Shown in pieces: positions 42,516 through 51,279 of a DNA stretch of 64,000 nt. The notes under the pieces are model-generated. The model did no database searches. It saw only the letters and a program-made list of their open reading frames with translations, and was not told the origin of the DNA. Within the stretch, counting starts at the first letter, position 1. Every line of letters starts with the position of its first letter. This DNA comes from Anaerostipes sp. (GTDB lineage Bacteria > Bacillota > Clostridia > Lachnospirales > Lachnospiraceae). The stretch covers positions 1 to 64,000 of the forward strand of contig JAQVEG010000009.1 of the NCBI GenBank assembly GCA_028697725.1, written 5' to 3'. The position numbers and the translations under genes are program-made.

Positions 42516-44564
42516 TTACAGATTAAATAATTCCGCCATGTACTGTTTTATTTGATAGCCTAACCACTGTTTTACTCCCTCTACATTCTTTGATAAAATT
42601 GCACTCTGTAAATCAGTATCATCTACTACCGCTCCTACTAGATGATTTAAAAGACTTTTTTCATATTCTTGCAATTGACTTGAGTACAATACATAAATAA
42701 CATCATGATATGTCTCTTCTCCCTCTAAATATTGTGGTGCCTCAAAATGACAGACAAATATTCTTGGTTTTGTATTTACGTCATGTTTCATCTCAAAATA
42801 AACCAGTTCTGTTGTTGGAATTTGAAAATATTTTTTCCCATCCTGAACTTTATTTACTTCACTCTTTATGTCGTATTCTTCCACCGCTTCTAAGATATAT
42901 TCCAAGTCTTTTATTGGTGTTTCTGATTTTTCTTTTGTTATAATCTGAAAATGTTCTACCATATCTAATGCTGTGTCTAACATATTTTTCATGGTTATGA
43001 TATTTTCAATATCGCTTCCTTTTTCAATTTGTCTTTTCTCTTTTTCCTTCACTGTGATTTTCCGCAGTGTTTTATATTTGTGGCGCTTCAATTCTTCTCT
43101 TACCTGATTTAATTCCTCTTTGTTCAATAATGGAGATACCTTCAAATATTGGCTCTTGTCAATATAAAGAGGAATCGTTGCCAAAATCAAATCATACTCG
43201 TCCAGATTTTCTCTGGCAAAGCCAAGCAAAGACACTGTTTTTTTCACTGAAATTTCTGGGATTTCTTGTTCAATTCTATGTGCCAACATTTTAGAAGAAC
43301 CCATTCCACCTGAGCATACAACTAGAATCCGAAATACTTTTTTCATTGTTTTATCTAACGCCACTGCAAAATACATAACAATATAAACAATTTCATCATC
43401 TGGGAAGAAATTTTTAGGAAATACTTCATTCACTCCATCTTTCACAACCTGAAACAATTCACTATACTCTTTCTTCATTTCCTTTAATAATGGGTCTGTA
43501 ATACACATCCCACTTTGAACCCTGCTAATTGCTTTGTCCATGTGTATATAGAGGTTCTCTCTGAAATCTTTATCCTTAAAAATTGCAATTCCTAAATGAT
43601 CTTCGATATAACTTATAAACTGCCCGAATTTCTTATCTAATTGCTGATTCCGAATGGTATAAAAACCAGTGGTATTATAAACGGCTACAATATTTAGTAC
43701 CACTTCAATATACTCAATCTCAATCTTTGATAATTCAAGTTCAAACTTTGCTTCTAACAAATCTGCAATCTCTACAGTAAATTTTTCGATTCCTTTATCT
43801 TCTTTATAATCAAATACTTTTGTATAGCTGTCTTTTTTCTGATGCCACAAAATCATCATACCTAACAGAAAAATCACTTGCATATACTCTTGATCATTTA
43901 ACATGATGAAATCATCGTCTTGTTTGTGAAAAATATTCTTCAACAATTCATGGCACTGTATAAATACAGACTGAAACTCTAATTTTTCCATCTTTCTTAA
44001 AAATGGTTGAAAAATCTCTTTCCCATTGAGCCATTTTAATAAATCGCTTTCATTCACATGTTTCAATAGAACATTACATGCATAATGATTTTTATCCACT
44101 GGATTTCCACGAATGTAGATTCCGTCCCCTTTTTTTAAGTCCAGTTTTAAATCGACTTCTGCTAGTTTTGTTTTAATTTTCTTTAAATCATTCCGAACAG
44201 TTGGTGTTGATATTCCATTATCAATGGCAAGTGCATCTGCTTTGATATAATCATCTTGAAATAATAATTCAAACAAAATCATATCAACTCTCTCTTCTGG
44301 GTCAACAATGTACACTTCTCGGTTAATGTCCATTTCATACATAAGTTTTTCTTTGTCTTCCATAGAACCAATTGTAATAATTCCTTTTTTACTCACAGTA
44401 TCTAATCGAATGTTGTTTTCACTTAGAATTTCTGTTACTTCTGGCAGTTCCCGATATATGGTACGTTCTGACACCCCAATTTCCTCTGAAATTTGAGAAA
44501 CATTGACACTTTCTTTGGTCTGCAATATAATTCCTAAGATTTTTTTGATTCTGTTTGATATCAT
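42516..44564 (-). CDS. mtlR: Mannitol operon regulator MtlR-like
   Basis: A 682-residue PRD regulator: HTH (about 1-65), Mga-like HTH (about 85-150), PRD1 (about 170-280), PRD2 (about 290-400), EIIB-like domain (about 410-495) and EIIA-like domain (about 535-682). The EIIB-like Cys is kept in ILVVCSGGMGSSKM. In the EIIA-like domain the segment TTELVYFEMKHD aligns with the usual LALFHTRN region, so the phosphorylatable His appears replaced by Glu (one possible alignment). It sits between mtlA and mtlF and should activate them when mannitol is transported. Confidence 0.88.
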   Translation of the reverse strand: MISNRIKKILGIILQTKESVNVSQISEEIGVSERTIYRELPEVTEILSENNIRLDTVSKKGIITIGSMEDKEKLMYEMDINREVYIVDPEERVDMILFELLFQDDYIKADALAIDNGISTPTVRNDLKKIKTKLAEVDLKLDLKKGDGIYIRGNPVDKNHYACNVLLKHVNESDLLKWLNGKEIFQPFLRKMEKLEFQSVFIQCHELLKNIFHKQDDDFIMLNDQEYMQVIFLLGMMILWHQKKDSYTKVFDYKEDKGIEKFTVEIADLLEAKFELELSKIEIEYIEVVLNIVAVYNTTGFYTIRNQQLDKKFGQFISYIEDHLGIAIFKDKDFRENLYIHMDKAISRVQSGMCITDPLLKEMKKEYSELFQVVKDGVNEVFPKNFFPDDEIVYIVMYFAVALDKTMKKVFRILVVCSGGMGSSKMLAHRIEQEIPEISVKKTVSLLGFARENLDEYDLILATIPLYIDKSQYLKVSPLLNKEELNQVREELKRHKYKTLRKITVKEKEKRQIEKGSDIENIITMKNMLDTALDMVEHFQIITKEKSETPIKDLEYILEAVEEYDIKSEVNKVQDGKKYFQIPTTELVYFEMKHDVNTKPRIFVCHFEAPQYLEGEETYHDVIYVLYSSQLQEYEKSLLNHLVGAVVDDTDLQSAILSKNVEGVKQWLGYQIKQYMAELFNL

Positions 44565-44597
44565 TTTTTCACCACCTAACCCTCATCCTAAAATATC

Positions 44598-44632
44598 AAA
44601 TTACGCACGCACTTATTGTGCGCACGTAATTT
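44598..44632 (-). other. Hairpin between mtlA and mtlR
   Basis: Minus-strand arms of 15 bp (two G-U pairs) close a 5-nt loop. No strong T-run follows. It may terminate partially or protect the mtlA message 3' end. Confidence 0.65.
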
Positions 44633-44642
44633 ATTTCATTTT

Positions 44643-46058
44643 TTATTTTGCCATGTTTTTAATCTGCTCTGCAATTGCTTTATGTTCATCTGCATTTAAG
44701 AATTCCTTGATTTCAATAATTGGAATTCCTTCTGGTGCTTCTTTCCTTGCAGCTTCAAGTAAGTTTGTATTTGTCACAATAACATCGGTATCCTCAGGAA
44801 TTTGATGTATGGATACATGTCCCACATCAACGAAGACTCCAGCTTTATTTAACTGGGTTTTCAGCATTGATGCTCCCATTGCTGATGATCCCATTCCTGC
44901 ATCGCACGCAAATACTACTTTTGAAATACTACGTTTTTCAAAGTTTCCTTCACTTGCTTTCTTTTCTTCTCCTGGCGCACTATGGCTTTCTACAAATTGA
45001 CTCATGTCAATTGCTGCCATATCATCATCATCTTCACCTAATGACTTATCCCTCTTCAAGAAAAATGCTACGATGACAAAGGAAACTATAGCTGCAATTA
45101 AATATCCCATTACATTGACCAGCAGTTTACCCTTTGGTGACATAATAATCAGTGCAATAATTGATCCTGGTGAAACAGCTGCTACAGCACCACCATCCAT
45201 AAATGTAAACCAGAATAACGCTGCAATTGAACCACAAATTGGTCCAAGAATTGTAATTGGTTTAATTAATGCGTATGGGAATGATACTTCTCCGATACCA
45301 CCAATGATATGAATAATTGCTGCACCTGGTGCTGATTTTTTTGACATTCCTTTTCCAAATGCACAGAATGCTAAGACTAATCCAGCCCAGTTACCACCAT
45401 TTGCTTCTACTAAGTATAAAATCGATTTTCCAGTTTCTGCTGCCTGCTCAATTGCCAATGGTGTAAAGATACCATGGTTAATTGCATTATTTAAGAACAA
45501 TACCTGCCCTGGAACTACGAATATTGGTGTAAACGGTAAAATGTTATGAGAAATTGCAAAGTTTACACAAACAGTTAAAAATCCTGTGATTGCTGCAAAC
45601 AATGGTGTGATAACCATAAATCCTGCAATCATCATAAGTGCTCCTACAATACCCATTGAGAAGTTGTCTACCAACATTTCCAATCCTGGTTTTACATGTC
45701 CTTCAAACATTTTGTCCACTTTCTTGATAATCCATGCACCAAGTGGACCCATTACCATACCACCAATCATCATGGTTGATTCAGAACCAATGATAACACC
45801 GATGGTAGCCAAGGAACCTGCTACAGCACCACGTCTTCCATATACATTATAACCACCTGTGTATCCAAATAAAAGTGGAACTAAGAATTTAAGTGTTGGT
45901 CCAACGAGTTCATTCATCTTCTCATTTGGAAAATAACCAGTTGGAATAAATAATGCTGTAATAATACCCCAGGCAATCAGTGCCCCGATATTTGGCATTA
46001 CCATTCCAGATAAAAATCCGCCAAATTTTTGAACTTTGGCTTTCATAGAACTTGCCAT
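44643..46058 (-). CDS. mtlA: PTS mannitol EIICB permease
   Basis: A 471-residue protein. The EIIC membrane domain covers about residues 1-340 (start AKVQKFGGFLSGMVMPNIGA, loop HIIGGIGEVSFPYALIKP). An EIIB domain (about 375-465) has the Cys in VVFACDAGMGSSAMGAS. It imports mannitol as mannitol-1-phosphate. The EIIA is separate (mtlF). A promoter and an 18-bp palindrome precede it, and the message continues into mtlR. Confidence 0.94.
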   Translation of the reverse strand: MASSMKAKVQKFGGFLSGMVMPNIGALIAWGIITALFIPTGYFPNEKMNELVGPTLKFLVPLLFGYTGGYNVYGRRGAVAGSLATIGVIIGSESTMMIGGMVMGPLGAWIIKKVDKMFEGHVKPGLEMLVDNFSMGIVGALMMIAGFMVITPLFAAITGFLTVCVNFAISHNILPFTPIFVVPGQVLFLNNAINHGIFTPLAIEQAAETGKSILYLVEANGGNWAGLVLAFCAFGKGMSKKSAPGAAIIHIIGGIGEVSFPYALIKPITILGPICGSIAALFWFTFMDGGAVAAVSPGSIIALIIMSPKGKLLVNVMGYLIAAIVSFVIVAFFLKRDKSLGEDDDDMAAIDMSQFVESHSAPGEEKKASEGNFEKRSISKVVFACDAGMGSSAMGASMLKTQLNKAGVFVDVGHVSIHQIPEDTDVIVTNTNLLEAARKEAPEGIPIIEIKEFLNADEHKAIAEQIKNMAK

Positions 46059-46102
46059 AATATAATCCTCCTTTAGATTTATTATTTAATTGTCGATACC
46101 AA

Positions 46103-46120
46103 AAAATAAACGTTTATTTT
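46103..46120. promoter_or_regulatory. 18-bp palindrome in the mtlA leader (cre-like)
   Basis: AAAATAAACGTTTATTTT is a perfect palindrome with a central CG, the hallmark of CcpA/LacI-family operators. It lies downstream of the probable start point, where CcpA acts as a roadblock, about 45 nt before mtlA. Confidence 0.6.
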
Positions 46121-46166
46121 ATATGTACATCTTACCTTGCTGTGATGCTATTTTCAATTCTTTTCA

Positions 46167-46196
46167 ATTATAAAATTTTCAAATAACTTTTGACAA
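46167..46196 (-). promoter_or_regulatory. Probable promoter of mtlA
   Basis: TTGTCA (46191-46196), 18-nt spacer, TATAAT (46167-46172) on the minus strand. Confidence 0.6.
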
Positions 46197-46202
46197 CTTT
46201 TA

Positions 46203-46826
46203 TTATTTATTTTTTTCATTTTCTTTTATTTCAAAAACCTTGTTAATTTTCTTAATAGGATTATCCTTTTCAAGGTCTTCATACATCACATCCTTTTCCT
46301 TTGTCAGTACCACTTCATAGGCTCCATTTTCCTCATATCTTTTTAAATAATTGTAATTATATTTTTGATATCCACCCCCAAATTGGTCCCTTGTTGAATC
46401 TTTGACATAATAAAAATGTCCATCCACACAAGAAAGGTACTGTAAAATCAAATCTCCTTCCACCGTATATTGGGCAATTAAAACCGCCCCATCTTTTTCC
46501 TTTTTTATTTTTTTACAAAAATTGTTCCACAGTTTTTTCCCATCGTCTATATATTCTCCATTCTCAATCAAAATAAAACCACTGTCTTTCATTTCTTTTT
46601 TTGACATTTCCTCTGGATATTGTTTCAACGCAGAAATAATAACATTATAGTTGCTCTTTGCAACAATCAACACTTTTTCACCCTTCTCCATATTGCTTTG
46701 CTGCTGAGATGTCTCCTTGCTGCTCTTTACAATATTCATCGCCAATGGAATTGTAATTATAATTGCAATAATTATAATAATATAGTTAGGGATTTTTTCA
46801 AAAAATGCTCTCATTTTATTCTTCAT
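46203..46826 (-). CDS. Membrane-anchored DUF4362-like protein
   Basis: A 207-residue protein with one N-terminal helix (about residues 14-32), so the remainder is outside the cytoplasm. Residues about 85-175 fit the DUF4362 pattern: a Phe/Lys-rich helix, IAQYTVEGDLILQYLSC, then a DSTRDQFGG loop. Function unknown. The second gene of a two-gene unit. Confidence 0.65.
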   Translation of the reverse strand: MKNKMRAFFEKIPNYIIIIIAIIITIPLAMNIVKSSKETSQQQSNMEKGEKVLIVAKSNYNVIISALKQYPEEMSKKEMKDSGFILIENGEYIDDGKKLWNNFCKKIKKEKDGAVLIAQYTVEGDLILQYLSCVDGHFYYVKDSTRDQFGGGYQKYNYNYLKRYEENGAYEVVLTKEKDVMYEDLEKDNPIKKINKVFEIKENEKNK

Positions 46827-46842
46827 ATAATTCTATCCCTTC

Positions 46843-47223
46843 CTACTCCTTCTGCCACATTGCAATCCCAACAAAAAATACTGGAATTATCATTGCCGAA
46901 AGTTGATTGATTGTAAATAATCCTCCCACTGCATTTAGTCCAAGAACCATCAAGTTTGCAAGAAGCATAATCTGGCTGCTTCTTACGATAGCGTGTGGGT
47001 AATTTCTCACTTTTTCTTTGTTACGAAGCCCAGAGAAACCACCTCGAAATGCTGCTAACACATAGATAGCCGAAAAAACACATCCCGCCGTATAAATCAC
47101 CATATTCTGATTCTTTATGGCACTATAATTTGCCACTACAATAAACAAAGCAATTCCCTGTAACACCCCCTGAAATAAAACAATACTCGATATTACTTTT
47201 AATAAAATATTTTTTGTTTTCAT
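46843..47223 (-). CDS. Four-helix membrane protein of unknown function
   Basis: A 126-residue protein with hydrophobic segments near residues 8-28, 42-60, 82-100 and 103-122. A short basic loop follows the second helix (RGGFSGLRNKEKVRN). I do not recognise the family. It is read with the DUF4362-like gene 16 nt downstream and has its own promoter. Confidence 0.6.
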   Translation of the reverse strand: MKTKNILLKVISSIVLFQGVLQGIALFIVVANYSAIKNQNMVIYTAGCVFSAIYVLAAFRGGFSGLRNKEKVRNYPHAIVRSSQIMLLANLMVLGLNAVGGLFTINQLSAMIIPVFFVGIAMWQKE

Positions 47224-47289
47224 ATGCCTCTCCGCCCTTTCATAAATCCTTCTACTACTTTCTATTATGTTCGCTTTTAATTACCTTTG

Positions 47290-47318
47290 TCTATAAACCA
47301 CAGTCTTAACTTTTGCAA
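47290..47318 (-). promoter_or_regulatory. Promoter of the four-helix/DUF4362-like pair
   Basis: TTGCAA (47313-47318), 17-nt spacer, TATAGA (47290-47295) on the minus strand. Confidence 0.7.
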
Positions 47319-47352
47319 AATTTTTTTGACAATTTTTATTTATCTTTTTTAA

Positions 47353-47392
47353 AAAAACAAGGTTAATCCCAATTGAGATTAACCTTGTTTTT
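47353..47392 (-). terminator. Terminator after the second DeoR regulator
   Basis: A perfect 16-bp stem (arms 47377-47392 and 47353-47368) with an 8-nt loop and A/T runs on both sides. It ends the long ketose-type operon. Confidence 0.93.
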
Positions 47393-47403
47393 CTTTTATG
47401 ATT

Positions 47404-48180
47404 CTATTGTTTCTTCTTACAAATATCTATTTTTAACCCTGTTTCTTCTATTTCTTTTACTACTTGGTTTGAAATACCATCATCCACAATCATTCTTTTA
47501 AATTCATTTAATTGCGCAAACTGATAGAATGTTTTTCTTCCAATCTTGGAACTGTCACACAGCATGTATGCTTCATTGGCAATGCTTAACATGGTTCGTT
47601 TCATTGCCGCAGTCTCTTCATTTGGTGTGGTAAGCCCCTGATTCACAGAAACAGCATTGGGCGATAAGAAAATCTTATCCACTAGTATCTTTTTTAAAAA
47701 TTCAATTCCAAGGGATCCAAATGTACATTCAAAGCGATTTCGAACCGTTCCTCCCACAAAGACCACTTCAATAGATGGACTTCTTTGAAGTTCTAAAGCA
47801 ATGTTAAAATCATTGGTCACCACTTTCAAATTGTGAAAATCAACTAACTGCTGTGCAAATTTGAGCATAGTTGTCCCACTGTCAATTAAAATGATATCTC
47901 CTTCTTCCACATACTTCGTTGCCTCATTGGCAATTAAGCTTTTTTCATCTTGACACTGGCCTCTTCTCATGGAAAGAAAGTCTTCTTTTTCCACCGCCCC
48001 ATGATGAAGCATTGCGCCCCCATGGGTTCGGATGACAAGATTCTCCTTCTCTAATTCCTTCAAATCTGTCCTAATTGTGGCCTCTGTCACTTGGAATTCA
48101 CGTGCCAACTCATGAATACTTGCTTTTCGATATCGTCTAATATACGAAACTAATGCTTCTTTTCGCTCCCTTGCAAACAT
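47404..48180 (-). CDS. DeoR family regulator of the ketose-type operon
   Basis: A 258-residue DeoR protein. HTH at about residues 4-55 (ASIHELAREFQVTEATIRTD, then RTHGGAM), sensor domain with LIDSGTTMLKFAQQL and SIEVVFVGG. The ribosome site GAGGT overlaps the stop codon of the preceding dehydrogenase, so translation is coupled. Probably represses the dehydrogenase promoter or the whole operon. Confidence 0.9.
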   Translation of the reverse strand: MFARERKEALVSYIRRYRKASIHELAREFQVTEATIRTDLKELEKENLVIRTHGGAMLHHGAVEKEDFLSMRRGQCQDEKSLIANEATKYVEEGDIILIDSGTTMLKFAQQLVDFHNLKVVTNDFNIALELQRSPSIEVVFVGGTVRNRFECTFGSLGIEFLKKILVDKIFLSPNAVSVNQGLTTPNEETAAMKRTMLSIANEAYMLCDSSKIGRKTFYQFAQLNEFKRMIVDDGISNQVVKEIEETGLKIDICKKKQ

Positions 48181-48182
48181 AT

Positions 48183-49436
48183 TTATACCTCAAAATGTTC
48201 TAATAAAATGTCTTCTGCTTCTTTATTCCATAACCCCTTATGCCGATCACACGCATCTGCTAACTTTTCAAAAAGTGGATCTGTTTTCCCTAATTCACGA
48301 AAATCCTCAATTGCCGTTAATGGCATGTCGAATTGAGTATACGTCAACTTCTTTCCACCTGGAATCTCTGGTAAATTCAATGTGGTGGATACAATTGCAT
48401 CAATTCCTCCAACATGGGTAATCATAACCGCTGGATTTACTTTCTTGGCTGCAATTAAATTCAATGCCTCCTGCAAATCTGACAATAATCCACCTGAAGA
48501 GCCTATAATCTTCGTCTTTGTATAGTGACTGTCATATAAGTTCATCATTGCCTTAAAATCTGAATTTGCTGGTCCTGCAAACAAGTTCATACATCCATCA
48601 AATCCCAGAATCTCATTTCCTAATTCTGCAACCCCCTTGATTGGAGCATAAATAAATACATCATCATATCCTTCCCCTTCTGTAATCTTCAACAATTCTT
48701 CTTGGGGATTCTCCATGTTAGCTGTATTTACATAGAAAAGTTCAATTCCCTTTTCCTTTGCCTCTTCCTCAGGCAGAACTTCCCTTGCACGTGCAATTCT
48801 CTCTTCGCTTACTTCTGTAACAACAACTCTCTTTGGTCGATTCTCCATGGCAAGGGCATAACTAATCGCTCCTAATCCCATAGGCCCACATCCGCCAAGA
48901 ATTGCTATATTCCCGTCTGCTTTTGCTCCGCTGAAATGTTCATAAGAATCAGAAACTGTATGATAATTGGAGTTATAACCACCAATAATACAATACATTG
49001 GCTCTGATACTGATACTTCATAATAACTATTTCCATCATAATGCAAAAGACAGTTTTTTTCAATAACATCGTTAGGAATAATGCAATAAGTGACTGCTCC
49101 ACCAAAATATTCATAGGAATATCCTGGTGCTCCCATTTGATCTGGTATTCCTGGAAGCACAACAAATCTTTCTCCCACTTTATATTCATCCGCCCACTTA
49201 TTTCCCACCTTTGCTATGGTACCTGAAAATTCGTGTCCTATAATAACTGGATTTGTATCAATATTATCTGGCACTCTAATATGCCCACTTCCCAATTTTG
49301 TTTCTTTCCATGTTGACATACATATACTATCACTCATAACCTTTAATAAGATTTCATTTTCTTTAATTTCTGGAATTTCAAATTCCTCTAATCTTAAATC
49401 TTTTGCTCCATACATTCTAACGCCTTTTACTTTCAT
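48183..49436 (-). CDS. Zinc-dependent dehydrogenase, L-sorbose-1-phosphate reductase-like
   Basis: A 417-residue MDR dehydrogenase that resembles SorE (L-sorbose-1-phosphate reductase) along its length: YGAKDLRLEEFEIPEI, SDSICMSTWKE, NPVIIGHEFSGTI, VSEPMYCIIGGYNSNYH, LGGCGPMGLGAISYAL and FDGCMNLFAGPAN. SorE reduces sorbose-1-P to glucitol-6-P. Here no glucitol-6-P dehydrogenase is next to it, although mtlD is 9 kb away. Related polyol-phosphate dehydrogenases are possible. It has its own promoter (49519-49547). Confidence 0.78.
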   Translation of the reverse strand: MKVKGVRMYGAKDLRLEEFEIPEIKENEILLKVMSDSICMSTWKETKLGSGHIRVPDNIDTNPVIIGHEFSGTIAKVGNKWADEYKVGERFVVLPGIPDQMGAPGYSYEYFGGAVTYCIIPNDVIEKNCLLHYDGNSYYEVSVSEPMYCIIGGYNSNYHTVSDSYEHFSGAKADGNIAILGGCGPMGLGAISYALAMENRPKRVVVTEVSEERIARAREVLPEEEAKEKGIELFYVNTANMENPQEELLKITEGEGYDDVFIYAPIKGVAELGNEILGFDGCMNLFAGPANSDFKAMMNLYDSHYTKTKIIGSSGGLLSDLQEALNLIAAKKVNPAVMITHVGGIDAIVSTTLNLPEIPGGKKLTYTQFDMPLTAIEDFRELGKTDPLFEKLADACDRHKGLWNKEAEDILLEHFEV

Positions 49437-49518
49437 TCTACATTCTCCTTTTATTTATTTGCTTTTATTTTTCTTTTTTTTCATTTCACAAATATCGTAT
49501 CATTTGCTGCTTAGAGTT

Positions 49519-49547
49519 ACAATAAAAAGAGAGTATAAAAATGTCAA
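49519..49547 (-). promoter_or_regulatory. Internal promoter for dehydrogenase and DeoR
   Basis: TTGACA (49542-49547), 17-nt spacer, TATTGT (49519-49524) on the minus strand, directly after the DhaL terminator. Confidence 0.72.
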
Positions 49548-49553
49548 AAATAA

Positions 49554-49598
49554 TTTGACAAAAATAAGGGATACAGCTCTGTGGCTATATCCCTTATT
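49554..49598 (-). terminator. Terminator after dhaL
   Basis: AATAAGGGATA and TATCCCTTATT with an inner AGC/GCT stem, then TTTTTG. It splits the operon before the dehydrogenase. Confidence 0.8.
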
Positions 49599-49617
49599 GA
49601 TTTCCTTTGTTATGAAT

Positions 49618-50259
49618 TTAAGCTAATAAATCTTTTGCTGTCTTTCCAATGGTAGAAACAATTAGATAACAACTGGTTGCTCCAGCATCTAATACCCCTC
49701 TGGAACGTTCTCCTAAGCGACTTGCACGTCCAAGTTTTGCTACCATATCTTCTGTGGACTTCCACCCCTTCTCAGCAGCTTTGCACATGTCGTCTAAGCA
49801 TTCTGCAAATTCTTTTCCTGCATCTTTTCCAGAAATAAAAGCATTTGTTGCTGGAACCAAGGTATCAAGAAGTGTTTTATCTCCAACTTTTGCTGGACTG
49901 ATTTCCTGGATTCCTTCTACTGCCCCATTCATCATTTCTGCAAATACATCCACATCAATGACTTCTTGTCCGTCACTTGCTTCTGCCATCTCATCAAATA
50001 ATAATCCATACAGTGGTCCCATAGATCCACCAATGTCTTCTAATAGCGTCTCTCCAAGAACCGACAATCCCTGAGACATATCATATTCTTTTCCTTCCAG
50101 CTTTTTTTCACACATAGTAAAGCCTTTGTTCATGTTGATTCCATGATCTCCATCTCCAATTTTTCCGTCAATTTCACTTAGATAATCACGATTTGACTGG
50201 ATAATTTTAATCAATTCATCTACAATCACAGACCCCTTTGCATTTTCAAAACTAGCCAT
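49618..50259 (-). CDS. dhaL: Dihydroxyacetone kinase-like subunit L
   Basis: A 213-residue nucleotide-binding subunit. The Asp ligands for Mg-ADP/ATP are in IDGKIGDGDHGINMNKGF (about residues 24-41). Other motifs are GSMGPLYGLLF, GDKTLLDTLVPA and GRASRLGERSRGVLDAGA. It partners DhaK, 12 nt upstream. No DhaM phosphodonor is in this operon, so it may use ATP directly. Confidence 0.9.
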   Translation of the reverse strand: MASFENAKGSVIVDELIKIIQSNRDYLSEIDGKIGDGDHGINMNKGFTMCEKKLEGKEYDMSQGLSVLGETLLEDIGGSMGPLYGLLFDEMAEASDGQEVIDVDVFAEMMNGAVEGIQEISPAKVGDKTLLDTLVPATNAFISGKDAGKEFAECLDDMCKAAEKGWKSTEDMVAKLGRASRLGERSRGVLDAGATSCYLIVSTIGKTAKDLLA

Positions 50260-50271
50260 AGTGTCCTCCTT

Positions 50272-51270
50272 TTATATCTGTGTTAATCCAACAGAATTTG
50301 CTGGCATATCCATACATTCTTTTAATTCATCATCCAATTTCATGACTGTCAACGTCACTCCCATCATTTCTAAGGATGTAAAATAATTACCCACATATGA
50401 TTTGTGGACTTTGATTCCTTTTTCCGTCAATACTTCTTCCACTCTATCATATACAATATACTGCTCCATCACTGGAGTTGCTCCCAGTCCAGATAGGAGT
50501 ACAACCACTTCATCTCCAGATGCAAACGGAAGATCTGGAATAATAATATCTAACATCTCATCTGCAATTTCACTTGCTTTCTTTAATGGCTGTACATTAA
50601 TCCCAGGTTCCCCATGATGTCCAATTCCAACTTCCATTGTTCCATCTTCGATTTGAAAGTTTGGATGTCCAACTGCTGGAATCGTACATGGTGCTGTTCC
50701 AATTCCCACAGAACGGGTATTATCAATGGCTTTTTGTGCCGCTGCAATCACTTCATCTAAACTTCCACCCATAGATGCCTTGGCTCCGCCAACCTTCCAC
50801 ATCAACACTTCTCCTGCCACACCACGACGCTTTTCAATTTCATCCTTTGGCGCAGAAGCACAGTCATCGTTGGCAACCACTGTCTTTACATCTATGCCAG
50901 CTTTCTTCGCTTTTCTCATTGCCATCTTTACATTCATGTTATCTCCAGCATAATTTCCATAAAGACAGGCAACACCTTTTCCACTATCTGCTTCTTTTAT
51001 AGCATCTAAAAATGCTTTCGCTGTTGGAGATGAGAAAATCTCTCCTACTGCCACTGCATCTACCATGTTCTTTCCAATGTATCCAATAAAGGCTGGTTTA
51101 TGTCCAGAACCTCCACCTGTTACAATTCCTACTTTTCCTTCCACTGGAGCATCTTTATATTTAACGACACGACTATTTTCTGTGGTTGAAACTAAACCTT
51201 TATGACTCTTTGTAAATCCTTTTAACATATCTTCTACGACATAATCTGGATCATTGACAATACGATTCAT
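50272..51270 (-). CDS. dhaK: Dihydroxyacetone kinase-like subunit K
   Basis: A 332-residue substrate-binding subunit. The catalytic His that forms the hemiaminal is in VGIGHHGEPGIN (about residue 215). The N-terminal GIVTGGGSGHKPAFIGYIG and NYAGDNMNVKMA are conserved. The family phosphorylates dihydroxyacetone, glyceraldehyde or tetruloses such as erythrulose. In this operon the likely substrate is the aldehyde or ketone left after aldolase cleavage. Confidence 0.92.
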   Translation of the reverse strand: MNRIVNDPDYVVEDMLKGFTKSHKGLVSTTENSRVVKYKDAPVEGKVGIVTGGGSGHKPAFIGYIGKNMVDAVAVGEIFSSPTAKAFLDAIKEADSGKGVACLYGNYAGDNMNVKMAMRKAKKAGIDVKTVVANDDCASAPKDEIEKRRGVAGEVLMWKVGGAKASMGGSLDEVIAAAQKAIDNTRSVGIGTAPCTIPAVGHPNFQIEDGTMEVGIGHHGEPGINVQPLKKASEIADEMLDIIIPDLPFASGDEVVVLLSGLGATPVMEQYIVYDRVEEVLTEKGIKVHKSYVGNYFTSLEMMGVTLTVMKLDDELKECMDMPANSVGLTQI

Positions 51271-51279
51271 AATTCCTCC

